Origin: JASSUD01 sp031963225
Lineage (GTDB): Bacteria; Pseudomonadota; Gammaproteobacteria; Burkholderiales; Burkholderiaceae
Reading direction: 5' to 3'
Assembly: GCA_031963225.1 (NCBI GenBank)
Contig: JASSUD010000007.1
Span: forward strand, 1 to 61,499
Length of the DNA: 61,499 nucleotides
Shown: piece by piece, positions 26,001 through 34,321 of the stretch
Layout of the letters: every line of letters starts with the position of its first letter
How positions within the stretch are numbered: position 1 is the first letter of the stretch
Position numbers and translations under genes: made by a program
The notes under the pieces: generated by a model
What the model was told of the DNA's origin: nothing
The model's database searches: none
The model's input: the letters and a program-made list of their open reading frames with translations, nothing else

Positions 26001-28196
26001 CGCTTTTTTGCAGGCTGCAGGATCAGCAGAAGCTGCGCACTGCTCAACCTGCATACGCTGCCCTTTCAAGCTATGTAAGAACAAACTGGCATGAGAAGAA
26101 GCCTTCCAGTGGCTCTGTACGTTCACATACCCAGATAAAACGGATGTCAAAGCATGTTGTGGTTCAGGCGCGGCATTAGCTTGCTTGACAAAACGCTTAC
26201 TAACCACTGGATTGAGCCAAACAAAAGGATTGAATTCATCGAGTGTGCTGCGTATTTCATAAGCAGGTTGATGCGCAGGCGCATTTTTTTCTAAAACACC
26301 TAATACCTGTGCTCGGCCACGCCCTGCAGTAAGCTGCCCCACCCAATTAATCTGCTCCGGTTTGATTTGCGCTTTTATACGCAACTCCAAAGGTACAGTT
26401 TGAGATTTTTTATTTTGTTGAGGCTTCAATGTCGTTTGAAAGCGCGTGATGGTTCGACTGAGCTCTTGTTGCCTGCAAGCCTCTGTAAGCGCAGCTTTTT
26501 TACGCTCTTGCAAGTCAGCAGATGCAAGATGAGGGAGCTCGATGCTCTGCATATCACACGGTTTGGAATCGACCAATGCATCCTTGTCTGAAGCCTCATT
26601 TTGCTTGGCATTAGCAGCAGAAGGAGATTCCAAAACTATCTCTACCTCTTGCTGATTAGGTGCAGGATTCAAGGTCCAAGTCAGCAAGCCATTTAAATGG
26701 CTTGGAGCTAATAATTCTAACCATCGATGCAAATTGAGGGACTGTACCTTTAAATTAAGCGCTCCCTTTCCCTGCAAAAAACGCCCTTTTCCTTCTAATA
26801 ATAGATCTGCATCGGTATCTGCGTGTATATCGCTTTTCACAAAAGGCTGCTCCCGGCGCTTAGACACCGTAGAGGCCCCCTTTTTCCCGTTCACCAATAC
26901 ACTAGGAGTAGCAGCAACTAGCCCCTGAAGCATACGCACTTGGATGTCTGAGAATACCTGTTCATGCGCATTCAAACGAAGATGCGATTGCGCATTGCGC
27001 AAAGGTAATTTGTGCTCTAGAAGGCTGCCAGGTGCTGCGTTGCGCAGTATTACATCCCCTTCTACGGTTAGTTGTTGTACCTCCTCAGACACTTGCACAT
27101 TTTTTCCAGAAGCCTGCAAACTTTGTTTAAAAGCTTGCTTCAATCTGCCAGCTGAAGAGGAAGGTATAGGCGCTTGCGGCACTGGTGCAGGCCAGAATTT
27201 CGCTTCAAGATGCAAATCAGCATAGGGTGCATCCAGACGAAAAGCCCGTGGATTAAAGTGATTCACCGTAATATTAGCGCCTTTGAGCGGCATTTTTTTT
27301 AAAGGCCAAAGGTCAATGCGCCCTCGCCCATTCAGCCTATGCCCACTAGCGGATATATCTACTCCCATCTCATCTAATGAGCCCGATAAGCGCACATCAA
27401 AGCGCTCTTCTTTAAGCGATGGGTTCACAGAGAGGGAAGGCTTTCCATTTTTTTGGAAAAATTTCGCATGAGTCTGCGCATTATTTGCTATGAGGCTAGC
27501 GGTTCCTGATAGAGCAAAAGGATGATTGGCTGCCAGTTTTCCCTGCGCTTGTACTGCACCATAAGGAGTTTGTAATTTGTTAATACGTAAATAATGCTGC
27601 TGCTCTTTGCCTTTTTCGATGGTGTCAAACTGCACATGTATTTGCGACCATTCGCTCGATTGTGTGCCTTGTGAAATACGTAAACGCTCTATAGACGCTT
27701 CTTTGATTTGCAACAGTACAGGCGTTGTGAGCTTTTGAGGCAAGGTTTGAGAGCTAATCGATTTTTTGCTCTTAGGTAATGGTGTCTGCTTTACCTCTAT
27801 TTGACCTATACGAATAAAAGGCACGACTAAACGCCAAATCCACCTAGAATCCATGCGTTCCCAATGCCATTGACTCTGCAGTTGGTCGATAGCAATATCC
27901 ACTTCTGCATCATGCCATCGGACATCTCGTAAAAAAATACCTTTTTGCAAAGTACCGCTCTCAAGCACGCCTTGCAGCCGATGTCCAGAAAGTATTTTGG
28001 CTCCCATAAAGGCATAACGCGTGCCAGCCTCTGTGTGCCACATATACAATCCACTGAGTGCCAGCAATAGTAATAAAAACGATAGCGCTCCAAAGATCGT
28101 AGCGGGAACCCACCGCAAGAGTATGTTGCGAGGGGTACGCTTTTTTACAGGCATTTCTTTTTTTGCCTTGACACTGGAGGGGTCTTTTATGGACAT
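23061..28196 (-). CDS. tamB: Translocation and assembly module subunit TamB
   Basis: A 1711-residue TamB (DUF490/AsmA-like), an inner-membrane-anchored periplasm-spanning protein that works with TamA in outer-membrane assembly and probably phospholipid transport. A single N-terminal membrane anchor lies at about 28-52 (ILLRWVPATIFGALSFLLLL). Most of the length is repetitive beta-strand sequence, consistent with a hydrophobic groove. The C-terminal 330 residues are the conserved DUF490 domain, with GDLNVLEGSTFEAFGRKLNI, FHGPLDNPGINILAMR, SWLLFGHGT and LTWQLSRRWSL. It is longer than E. coli TamB (about 1260). A Lys/Arg-rich stretch interrupts the domain near residue 1410-1440. It lies 33 bp downstream of tamA, one operon. 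Confidence 0.95.
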   Translation of the reverse strand: MSIKDPSSVKAKKEMPVKKRTPRNILLRWVPATIFGALSFLLLLLALSGLYMWHTEAGTRYAFMGAKILSGHRLQGVLESGTLQKGIFLRDVRWHDAEVDIAIDQLQSQWHWERMDSRWIWRLVVPFIRIGQIEVKQTPLPKSKKSISSQTLPQKLTTPVLLQIKEASIERLRISQGTQSSEWSQIHVQFDTIEKGKEQQHYLRINKLQTPYGAVQAQGKLAANHPFALSGTASLIANNAQTHAKFFQKNGKPSLSVNPSLKEERFDVRLSGSLDEMGVDISASGHRLNGRGRIDLWPLKKMPLKGANITVNHFNPRAFRLDAPYADLHLEAKFWPAPVPQAPIPSSSAGRLKQAFKQSLQASGKNVQVSEEVQQLTVEGDVILRNAAPGSLLEHKLPLRNAQSHLRLNAHEQVFSDIQVRMLQGLVAATPSVLVNGKKGASTVSKRREQPFVKSDIHADTDADLLLEGKGRFLQGKGALNLKVQSLNLHRWLELLAPSHLNGLLTWTLNPAPNQQEVEIVLESPSAANAKQNEASDKDALVDSKPCDMQSIELPHLASADLQERKKAALTEACRQQELSRTITRFQTTLKPQQNKKSQTVPLELRIKAQIKPEQINWVGQLTAGRGRAQVLGVLEKNAPAHQPAYEIRSTLDEFNPFVWLNPVVSKRFVKQANAAPEPQHALTSVLSGYVNVQSHWKASSHASLFLHSLKGQRMQVEQCAASADPAACKKALSNALSTGEHSSAAIRSLLEHVVRPSKEAEPSLHIEFALRDSVYQGKPLQGQGQIHTAGARLLPSSVKLALAGNTLEAQGELGSKTNQLTFHLNAPDLSHIGWGLEGMLKAEGELYGSLAHPRLALHYQALGVSLGENHLQSAKGEALLEEGMKGALSWKSDLQGLKLPQIALDAFHIDLAGTQNHHTLALQAKGRIQKKPIDFKLASQGQLRLSGKESAPAAQKMRAIQEIHWSGMLTQLANHGLPEVQLSAPVPLQFTISELITPQIEQKTESPSEYALTLLELGRVQAQIERAKLDLHALYYSATEKSYSSGTVKGIDIRHLAQKIQSTLGMANMLGFIAIDTSALPPSVCQALLKGFSSKTCEEKDASIQKKSDHGTVTKNEVPEIIAPGTNLILDSSWDLEQRQAYLNGHVEMHRRTGDLVIQNAVGVRVPLGLQALSARFDAVPKTGLKAQAQIKSGQFGGAIAYIASPSRVHFPVLLQGQASPSGQIIFENWKKTTPISGEMHVTLPEMGPIGNALGANIRLGGSARLRLKVGGTVAKPLLSGRLDADRLSSTFIQEGITFKDGIVRIGLSNNVIDFEQVSLHGVKGEATLTGKAKIDPANPAQPVLDARVTAKELAIFATLDRQLFISGQANMHYAGLEFEGVGSSPLVIDGAFKVDRALFDLPSSSPPRLGDDVIEIDRAIWKERKRVKKKAREIAKQQQAEKLARGSRASSSNLSQSNAFSTASKDSPFNSLPLAKIRIDLGERCRFHGGGADMALGGALEVNSAPGKAPRAKGDLNVLEGSTFEAFGRKLNIEKGYFAFHGPLDNPGINILAMRRNQEIEAGVSVTGTLRSPDIRLVSEPNAPDSEKLSWLLFGHGTKGGTNLSQENTTMAALALLGNASGKRIAKTIGLDEFNIGQSESGIPDPQVISLAKVLNERLILGYEQSLTTTASLVKLTWQLSRRWSLTAHTGTLNGVDIIHHKRFDSLWK

Positions 28197-28229
28197 AGAG
28201 AGCAGGTACGCAGAGAAAAAGAGTTGATT

Positions 28230-30296
28230 CTAAAAAGCAATGCCCAATGTAATATAAGGATGGACAGCATGATTACGTAATCCATACGCCACATCCACAT
28301 TAATAGGCCCCACAGGGCTACGCCAACGAGCGCCTAGACCTACACCTTGATAAAAAATACGCTCAGCCCAGGTATCTGCAGCAGTACCCGCATCATAAAA
28401 TGCCGCCACTCCCCAATCGTGATTAAACCAGTATTGATATTCAGCACTCCCTGTAGCCACATATTTAACAGGCAGTACAGAGCCTGCAACCTCGTTCCCA
28501 ATACTCTGATTACTATAACCTCGGATTGAATTGCTGCCTCCTGCACGGAACAGCAAAGAGGCAGGTATTCCTACTGAGCCCCCTGACGTAAACACACCAC
28601 CCCATTCCACACGGAATACCCCTATACCCCTTCGCCCAAGCGGCACATATTGACGGCCACTAAAATAGGCGCGTCCGAATGATTGTCTTGTTAAAACGCC
28701 TTTTGCTGCAGCATTGGCCTCGAAAAATAAAAGACTGCCTTCACGCGGAAATAATAAATCATCCACATCACGACGTAACCAACTCCACCCAGGCACTAGA
28801 GCTCGACTCCAACTTGAAGGGGCACTGTCTTGTATTAAACGGTCTCCATAAAACAGTAAGGAGTACGTATATTCATAACGGCTTTGTAAACGTACACGTT
28901 GCACGCCGGTAGTTACACTACGGATATCTGTATTCTCAATATCGCTGCGCTTGTAATGAGCCAACACACTATAGATATAAGCGCGTTCATCGGGAGGGGT
29001 AGACAACTGAAAACCTGTGGATTGCTGCTTAGGATCCCATTGACCTTGCGTCTCAAGCACCCACGCCCGTCCAAACATATTGTTATAACCGTATTGTCCC
29101 TGTACATGCGGCCCAATATCTGAGTTATACCCTACCCCAAAACGCAAGGAATGATAGGGATATTCACTAACTTTGACCTTTACTGGAGCTACCCGCGTAG
29201 AAGTATCGTCTCGTGTTGCAGTACTCGGCTTGGTAGAACTTGAGGACGATGGGGACATTTCAATACTACGCATAACCTGGTGTGGCGAAGACATATCACT
29301 GGTTAGCGCAGACTTGAGTTGAATGTCTGAGAGACGCTGCCCATTCTCAGCACTCACATCCACAATAACACTAGCAAAGTAAGGGGTACTTTGAATGCGC
29401 CTTTGCAACTCCAACAAACGTTCGCTGCTGTAAGGCTCCCCCACCTGCAAAGGGTTCACATGATGAATAATACGCTCTGGATAGCGCTGTAAATCCGCAA
29501 ACTCAACAGGGCCCAATATAAAAGGAGGGCCGCTATCGAAGCTTACCTCTAAATAGGCCCGGTGCTTCTTAGGATTAATAAGCGCCTGAGAAGCGATAAT
29601 TTTTGCGCCCAAATAGCGCTCTGCTTGCAGCGTTTTTAATGCCACTGCTTTGGCATCATCCCATGCACGCTGAGTAAAGACATCGCCCTCACGTAGCGGC
29701 CAGATCTTACGTACCGCCACTTCACGATCTTGTTGATCTGTTCCACGTGCTTTCTCCCTATGCGATAGAGCTAATTTTTCTGCTTCCTCTGGCGTGCGCC
29801 ACGGATGTTCAGCTAATAAAGCGCCCTTAAAAGAAAGCTCAACCGCTTTAACTCTTACAGGCTCACCGGGCTCGACACGAATAGATACTATTTTGATTCC
29901 TTCTACAGAAGGAATCACCCACCCATCTAGACGCGTTTGCACAGAACGCTCAACCCGCACTTGTATTTCAGGAGTAAAATATCCTTGGGCCTTAAGTAAA
30001 GCAGCAATTTGCGAAGTCGCGGCAACCACCAGAAAATCGAATTGCCCAGTCGTCATGTCAGAACGCGCAGCAAAACGCACAATATCGAGATGCTTCTTTA
30101 ATAAGGCACGTATATCCTTTGGAGCATCAATGACTACACGATATGGATCAGCAAGCGAAGCCGAACCTTGCGAGCTGCTTATAGGATTGGGTTCTCTATA
30201 CGGCCCAATGGGCTCTTGCGCACAAGCAAGAGCGGACAAAAGAAATAACGCACCCAACCATAGTGCATTGCGATAGTTTTGGCCTATAGGCAGCAT
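28230..30296 (-). CDS. tamA: Outer-membrane assembly protein TamA (BamA/Omp85 family)
   Basis: A 688-residue Omp85 protein. A signal peptide (ALWLGALFLLSALACAQ) leads into POTRA repeats (about 50-330; for example PVRVKAVELSFKGALL and FILGPVEFADLQRYP). A Ser/Thr-rich linker near 340-370 precedes the 16-strand barrel, which starts around YHSLRFGVGYNSDIG. The barrel motif GGSNSIRGYSNQSIG carries the conserved RGY of the lid-lock loop, and the C-terminus ends in aromatic F (HPYITLGIAF), the outer-membrane insertion signal. It inserts some outer-membrane proteins together with TamB, encoded next. Confidence 0.94.
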   Translation of the reverse strand: MLPIGQNYRNALWLGALFLLSALACAQEPIGPYREPNPISSSQGSASLADPYRVVIDAPKDIRALLKKHLDIVRFAARSDMTTGQFDFLVVAATSQIAALLKAQGYFTPEIQVRVERSVQTRLDGWVIPSVEGIKIVSIRVEPGEPVRVKAVELSFKGALLAEHPWRTPEEAEKLALSHREKARGTDQQDREVAVRKIWPLREGDVFTQRAWDDAKAVALKTLQAERYLGAKIIASQALINPKKHRAYLEVSFDSGPPFILGPVEFADLQRYPERIIHHVNPLQVGEPYSSERLLELQRRIQSTPYFASVIVDVSAENGQRLSDIQLKSALTSDMSSPHQVMRSIEMSPSSSSSTKPSTATRDDTSTRVAPVKVKVSEYPYHSLRFGVGYNSDIGPHVQGQYGYNNMFGRAWVLETQGQWDPKQQSTGFQLSTPPDERAYIYSVLAHYKRSDIENTDIRSVTTGVQRVRLQSRYEYTYSLLFYGDRLIQDSAPSSWSRALVPGWSWLRRDVDDLLFPREGSLLFFEANAAAKGVLTRQSFGRAYFSGRQYVPLGRRGIGVFRVEWGGVFTSGGSVGIPASLLFRAGGSNSIRGYSNQSIGNEVAGSVLPVKYVATGSAEYQYWFNHDWGVAAFYDAGTAADTWAERIFYQGVGLGARWRSPVGPINVDVAYGLRNHAVHPYITLGIAF

Positions 30297-30381
30297 GCGA
30301 TTCCCAAAAAATATTTACAAAAACAATTATGATGGGCAGGCTTATACACTTAACCTACATATAGCATTCACAGGATACCTC

Positions 30382-30570
30382 ATGGAGTACCAATCAGAAC
30401 TCACCCAGTTTCTAAACCAACTGAAAAAAACGCACCCTCAGTTAGAAGCTCAACAGCGCGCAGCACGTTCAATATGGTGGGACAAAGCGCCCATTGATCT
30501 CGATGAGCGCCAACATGCGCAATCGGCTAAGGCACCGCAATCAGCGTATGTGTATTACCAGAATTTCTAA
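30382..30570 (+). CDS. DUF3460 family small protein
   Basis: A 62-residue protein of DUF3460, a Burkholderiales-associated family of unknown function. The pattern YQSELTQFLNQLKKTHPQLE, QRAARSIWWDKAPIDLDE and the C-terminal YVYYQNF are family traits. ATG 30382 fits homologues; the in-frame start at 30295 would add 29 unrelated residues and touch the tamA start. It is divergent from tamA, with the shared promoter region in about 85 bp. Predicted cytosolic, helical. Confidence 0.85.
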   Translation: MEYQSELTQFLNQLKKTHPQLEAQQRAARSIWWDKAPIDLDERQHAQSAKAPQSAYVYYQNF

Positions 30571-30939
30571 AGTATGCGAGATTAGGGCATGGCCTGCATG
30601 TTAGGGTTCCGCATTTATACCAATGTGTTTTGCCAATCTACAATTTATTGCGCGGCCGCAAGGTTGAGTGAGGCATAAACGCAGGGGCAAGAAGTACTTT
30701 TTATAGGGAAATTTTGTATTGTTCCGCTGTTTCGCCGTCTTCCTTTGTGTCTGATCAACCTAATTATTCAGGTTAATACGCTATTCCCTACTTATATGAT
30801 TTAGTACTTATTTCACATTTCCTACAAGAGCCTTTTTCATAAGGCATAGCACCTCTATTTAAGCTAGCTTGTTGATACTAAATAGGGCTCTTTGGGAAAG
30901 GTTGGAGTTTGATTCTAAAAAGGTTCTAAGGGCACTGCC
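30571..30939. other. Intergenic region with a degraded REP
   Basis: 369 bp. A broken REP runs from 30596 (GCATGTTAGGGTTC) to 30641 (CCAATCTAC), with unrelated bases inserted in its middle. A weaker similarity (AAGGTTGAGTGAGGCA) follows near 30660. The rest is AT-rich and should contain the promoter of the AbrB-type gene. No gene was seen. Confidence 0.4.
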
Positions 30940-31209
30940 ATGAAAAAGCTTGCTACCACACAGCTCTCCTCGAGAGGGCAACTCGTCATTCCTGATTTCA
31001 TCAGAAAGACATTGAACCTTGAAGCAGGAGATCAATTTATTGTATTTGCCAAGGATGATGTCATCATCCTTAAAAAAATTGAGATCCACGCCTCTACGGT
31101 AGAAAAATTTGAAACCATCATCGATGGCGCGCGAGATCAACTCCGTTCAGCAGGATTGCAACCGCTAAACCTAGATACTCCTACCGCTCAGAAGCAAAAA
31201 AAACGATGA
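30940..31209 (+). CDS. AbrB/MazE/SpoVT-type DNA-binding protein
   Basis: An 89-residue protein with an N-terminal SpoVT-AbrB swapped-hairpin domain: TTQLSSRGQLVIPDFIRKTL, LEAGDQFIVFAKDDVIILKK. Such proteins are often antitoxins that repress their own operon. The C-terminal half (from about 48) would carry a toxin-binding tail, with a basic end (QKQKKR). No toxin gene follows: a strong terminator comes 25 bp after the stop, so this is a monocistronic, orphan regulator or a solitary antitoxin. Confidence 0.85.
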   Translation: MKKLATTQLSSRGQLVIPDFIRKTLNLEAGDQFIVFAKDDVIILKKIEIHASTVEKFETIIDGARDQLRSAGLQPLNLDTPTAQKQKKR

Positions 31210-31234
31210 GCATAGTTTTGTAGTTTTTTGATAT

Positions 31235-31274
31235 AAAAAAACCATCCTTTGAAGATAAAAGGATGGTTTTTTTT
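31235..31274 (+). terminator. Strong rho-independent terminator
   Basis: Arms AAAAAACCATCCTTT and AAAGGATGGTTTTTTTT pair over nine or more GC-containing bases, with a short loop and a run of T. It ends the AbrB-type transcript and, reading the other way, also has a T-run (from the A-run), so it could serve the convergent gene at 31311. Confidence 0.85.
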
Positions 31275-31310
31275 GCGCATTCCTGTGCTCAAATTATGCT
31301 GGGCACCGCT

Positions 31311-31721
31311 TTACTGCGCCAACTTCTTTTGCTGCGCATCTGCGCGTAATGCTGTTTCTTCTTGCATCACTCTAAAACTTGCTTCACAGGCTTCCATTTT
31401 AAATTTTACTGCTGGAAGTTTTTCTAAATGCCGACAGTGCACAGCTATTCCTACTGCCCCCACTATCGCCATTGCACTTACCAAAGCACACGCTATCTGC
31501 AGCGCCAAATAAGGAAATGTCACCACACAACAAGCCAAAGCAGCTATACAACCAGACAACGCTAAATAAATAGGCATAGTCGTCAAATGTTCTTTACGCC
31601 ACTCAAGCTCGGGAATCAACGCCTTTAAAGCCGCTCTATCCTCAGCAGCAGGCGAGTCACTAGGGAGAAGTAGCCGATTATCGAGGGGCCACATAAGCCT
31701 GCTAAAATTTTCTATAAACAC
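31311..31721 (-). CDS. Small protein with two membrane segments, unknown function
   Basis: A 136-residue unrecognised protein. Two hydrophobic segments at about 49-70 (MPIYLALSGCIAALACCVVT) and 72-95 (YLALQIACALVSAMAIVGAV) form a hairpin; flanks are charged and helical. The start may be GTG 31719-31721 or ATG 31694. The layout (soluble N-part, membrane hairpin, coiled C-part) resembles the larger unknown proteins at 32652 and 60352. No signal peptide. Function not inferred. Confidence 0.6.
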   Translation of the reverse strand: MFIENFSRLMWPLDNRLLLPSDSPAAEDRAALKALIPELEWRKEHLTTMPIYLALSGCIAALACCVVTFPYLALQIACALVSAMAIVGAVGIAVHCRHLEKLPAVKFKMEACEASFRVMQEETALRADAQQKKLAQ

Positions 31722-31919
31722 ACTACTTAATCCTTAGATATATTTTTTAGACCGCTACATTTTCAAAACTTTATCTCAATCGCGAATTATACTGAGTAAC
31801 GCGAGTAACTTTCTATTTTTTTAAAATCGTTGCGTGTTTTAGGAAAAAAATGGGCTAAATAAAATTCTTATTCTATTTGCAAAGACCATACCCCGCATTG
31901 GGCTATAGATACTATTTTT

Positions 31920-31953
31920 GTAGGTTGGTGGTGAGGCACGAACCCCAACATGC
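31920..31953 (+). repeat. Single REP element
   Basis: An intact copy: head GTAGGTTGGTGGTGAGG, loop CAC, then GAACCCCAACATGC. No partner is recognisable downstream. It lies 36 bp from the end of the pagP-like gene and may stabilise or end that transcript. Confidence 0.85.
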
Positions 31954-31988
31954 GCGATCTCACTTAGATCACTCCATTGCGATCTCTC

Positions 31989-32531
31989 TTAGAGCTCATA
32001 GCGCGCCACAATTAACCCAAGGGCGCCCCGTCTGCGTGGAATTACTGTACTCATTAGAGAAAGCTTATTAACGCGCATGGAGAAAACAGGGAGGGCCATT
32101 GGCAAAGGGAGGTAGTGAAGCATATCCCAGCGCGCAGTAAAGCCTATTGTAAAACCGGCTCCAAATGATAAGGGCCCTATTGGCTTAGTCATCCACTGGC
32201 GCGCATAGGCAATAACCGGCTGAGGGTGTTTATACGAATCTGAAAATACAAACGCATACAATATATCTTGATGGCCAGATTCATCAGACCAATGTTTACC
32301 CACGCCACCACCGAATCCTTTGGCATTTAATTTTGTCTTACTAAAAGTAGCGCCAGTATGCCAATTAAAGCCCGTAAGATATACATCCCAACTACCGTCT
32401 TGATAAGGCTTGACTACATGCCCAACCACAGAGCTTTGCCATGCAGGACTGAAATCAGATGCGCAGGCAAACATCGGCCACTCAAATATAAAGGCCACTG
32501 CCATTAAACACAGAGTTTTTTTTATTTTCAT
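31989..32531 (-). CDS. pagP: PagP-like lipid A palmitoyltransferase
   Basis: A 180-residue outer-membrane enzyme candidate. PagP transfers palmitate from phospholipid to lipid A, strengthening the outer membrane against host cationic peptides. After a signal peptide (cleavage near ACASD, residue 25) the PagP pattern follows: DVYLTGFNWHTGATF (catalytic His58), GFGGGVGKHWSDESG, LYAFVFSDSYKHPQP (Asp98, Ser99), then LSFGAGFTIGFTARWDMLHYLPLPMALP. The His, Asp and Ser of the E. coli active site are all present. It stands alone, minus strand. Upstream about 120 bp should contain its promoter; no operator was identified. Confidence 0.88.
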   Translation of the reverse strand: MKIKKTLCLMAVAFIFEWPMFACASDFSPAWQSSVVGHVVKPYQDGSWDVYLTGFNWHTGATFSKTKLNAKGFGGGVGKHWSDESGHQDILYAFVFSDSYKHPQPVIAYARQWMTKPIGPLSFGAGFTIGFTARWDMLHYLPLPMALPVFSMRVNKLSLMSTVIPRRRGALGLIVARYEL

Positions 32532-32651
32532 GGGAGGTAAGCTTAAAAATCCGTGAGTTGGCTCAACTTTTTAGGGTCGTTCATTTTGCAATAAAATATT
32601 TTTTTCGAGATTTGGCCTCAGATATCTCTTTAAAAATTCTAACATCTACTT

Positions 32652-34010
32652 CTATAGCAGTGATGAAAAGAAAGAAGGTTTAGGAGCGATGGCTCTAATT
32701 TTATTCTGGAATGAAACTTCTGCTTGCAAAAATACTCGCATATTTTCACGGGTTTTTATTAATTTCTGCTGCCTAGTTTCTTGCGCCACTGACTCGTCAG
32801 CTTTAAATTGAGCAGCTTGCGATAGATTGCGCACGGATTGACTTACTTCCAAATCAGGAATATAGAGCAAATTATGGTGCGATACTAAATATTTACGCCT
32901 GGCATCTGCAATATTAGTTCTTGTATTTACAGAATACCCTCTATTTTCTGCAGATTGTGTATCGTCTATATAAAATGAATTTTTGATGAAATCAAGCTTT
33001 CCATTTAAGCGTTCAAGCGCTCGTGGAAATTTGTAATAATATTCAAAATTCTTTAGAGATACATATAGGTACTGCGCTCCGCCCAATCCTAAAACACAAC
33101 CAAATAAAAATGACATGGCATAAGCCAGTGCCAAGCTAAATACCAGCAAATCCATTGCTACAGATGCCAAAACAACAGCAGCAACGAGAGAGAGAAATGC
33201 AGCAGATATATATAAAAACCCTGCTATATGAAACCCCTTAGATAAAGGCGAGAGTGCAGTATTGTCTTTTAGATTTCTGACATGCTCCATACACTTATTA
33301 AGCGAATATTCCGGCTCAGGCAAAGGGGGCATGTCTAAAGTGACCAAAGAGGGGTTTTCTAACAAATAAGAAAAGTGAGCGAAAACATTTTCCCAGCGCC
33401 AAACCATAGACAAGATATCTTGATACAATTCATGAATCTCCACTACGTCTTTCTCATCTCTTTTTTCCCATATCATTGCTAGGCGAAACATATTGCCATC
33501 TATATCTTTCTTAACCTTACCGATGGTGGGCTCCAGAATTGCTCTGGATGTATCGAGTACTTTTTGAAGATACATATCAATTAATAACAAACCATCCACC
33601 CGCCGCCCAATATCTTCAGCGGTCAAAATGTCATCAAGCATCGGCGGAAAATATAACTCCCCCTTCTTTATATTTTGCTCATTAACATATAAATTGTCTT
33701 TAGATATTCTTGGCTGAAGATGAGTGAGATAGCTGTTTTGGCACCTTTTGCTTGCAAGACGAAAATTAAGCGTATCTTTAATTTCAAGATGACCAAGAAT
33801 CATTTTCTCTATGTCAATAACTTCTAGTAAATTTAATATATTCCATTTAGAAGATTTTGATTTTTCAGTATGACTTGCAACTGCACTATGCTCAGCGCCA
33901 GAGCCTTCCCTTTCAAGACCGGCATAGTTAGGGGTGCGTGCTGTTATCGATGGGGCAAGTCTTGCCGTGAATCCAACAAGATTCGTAATGGATTGAGTAG
34001 GAATGGTCAT
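32652..34010 (-). CDS. F-box-like membrane protein, candidate host-directed effector
   Basis: A 452-residue protein. Residues about 61-97 match the F-box pattern: LLEVIDIEKMILGHL then EIKDTLNFRLASKRCQNSY, comparable to the eukaryotic L-P-x-E-hydrophobic, I-L-x-x-L, D-L and S-K-x-W positions. F-boxes bind Skp1 and recruit targets to SCF ubiquitin ligases. The N-terminal 50 residues are Ser/Thr/Ala-rich and unstructured, as in type III effectors. Two membrane segments lie near 262-290 and 293-318 (LYISAAFLSLVAAVVLASVA; LAYAMSFLFGCVLGLGGAQY). The C-terminal third is charged and helical. No known substrate-binding domain is seen. The F-box call rests on pattern recognition only. Confidence 0.65.
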   Translation of the reverse strand: MTIPTQSITNLVGFTARLAPSITARTPNYAGLEREGSGAEHSAVASHTEKSKSSKWNILNLLEVIDIEKMILGHLEIKDTLNFRLASKRCQNSYLTHLQPRISKDNLYVNEQNIKKGELYFPPMLDDILTAEDIGRRVDGLLLIDMYLQKVLDTSRAILEPTIGKVKKDIDGNMFRLAMIWEKRDEKDVVEIHELYQDILSMVWRWENVFAHFSYLLENPSLVTLDMPPLPEPEYSLNKCMEHVRNLKDNTALSPLSKGFHIAGFLYISAAFLSLVAAVVLASVAMDLLVFSLALAYAMSFLFGCVLGLGGAQYLYVSLKNFEYYYKFPRALERLNGKLDFIKNSFYIDDTQSAENRGYSVNTRTNIADARRKYLVSHHNLLYIPDLEVSQSVRNLSQAAQFKADESVAQETRQQKLIKTRENMRVFLQAEVSFQNKIRAIAPKPSFFSSLL

Positions 34011-34321
34011 TGCTAGGCTGCCTTGGACACTGGATCCAGTTGCATTCCAAAAGAAAAATCTTATTAGAAAAATAAGAATAGAAAATTCTAATTGAAAATG
34101 AAGCAGCGTAACAGTACGTCGAGTGAATACTCAGGGCTAAACAGTAGAAAAAAATAGGAAGATTACGGATGCAATATAAATCCAAACCCTCCACAACATC
34201 ACCTTAAATATTCTGAGGTTTACTTCAATTACATGCTCTCTTATTTCCTAAGAAACTCCATCACCTTCAACGCTCGCAAAATTTCTGGGATTCGGGTAGA
34301 GGTGCGCCTCTTCGGAGGTTT
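34011..34321. other. Intergenic region, no gene seen
   Basis: 311 bp between two minus-strand genes. AT-rich near 34050-34110, where the promoter of the F-box-like gene probably lies. No terminator with a T-run was found for the gene at 34322. Confidence 0.35.

Noticed and set aside
30940..31721. AbrB-type gene and the two-helix protein at 31311 as an antitoxin-toxin pair
   Set aside because: They are convergent, separated by a strong terminator, and the second protein resembles no known toxin.
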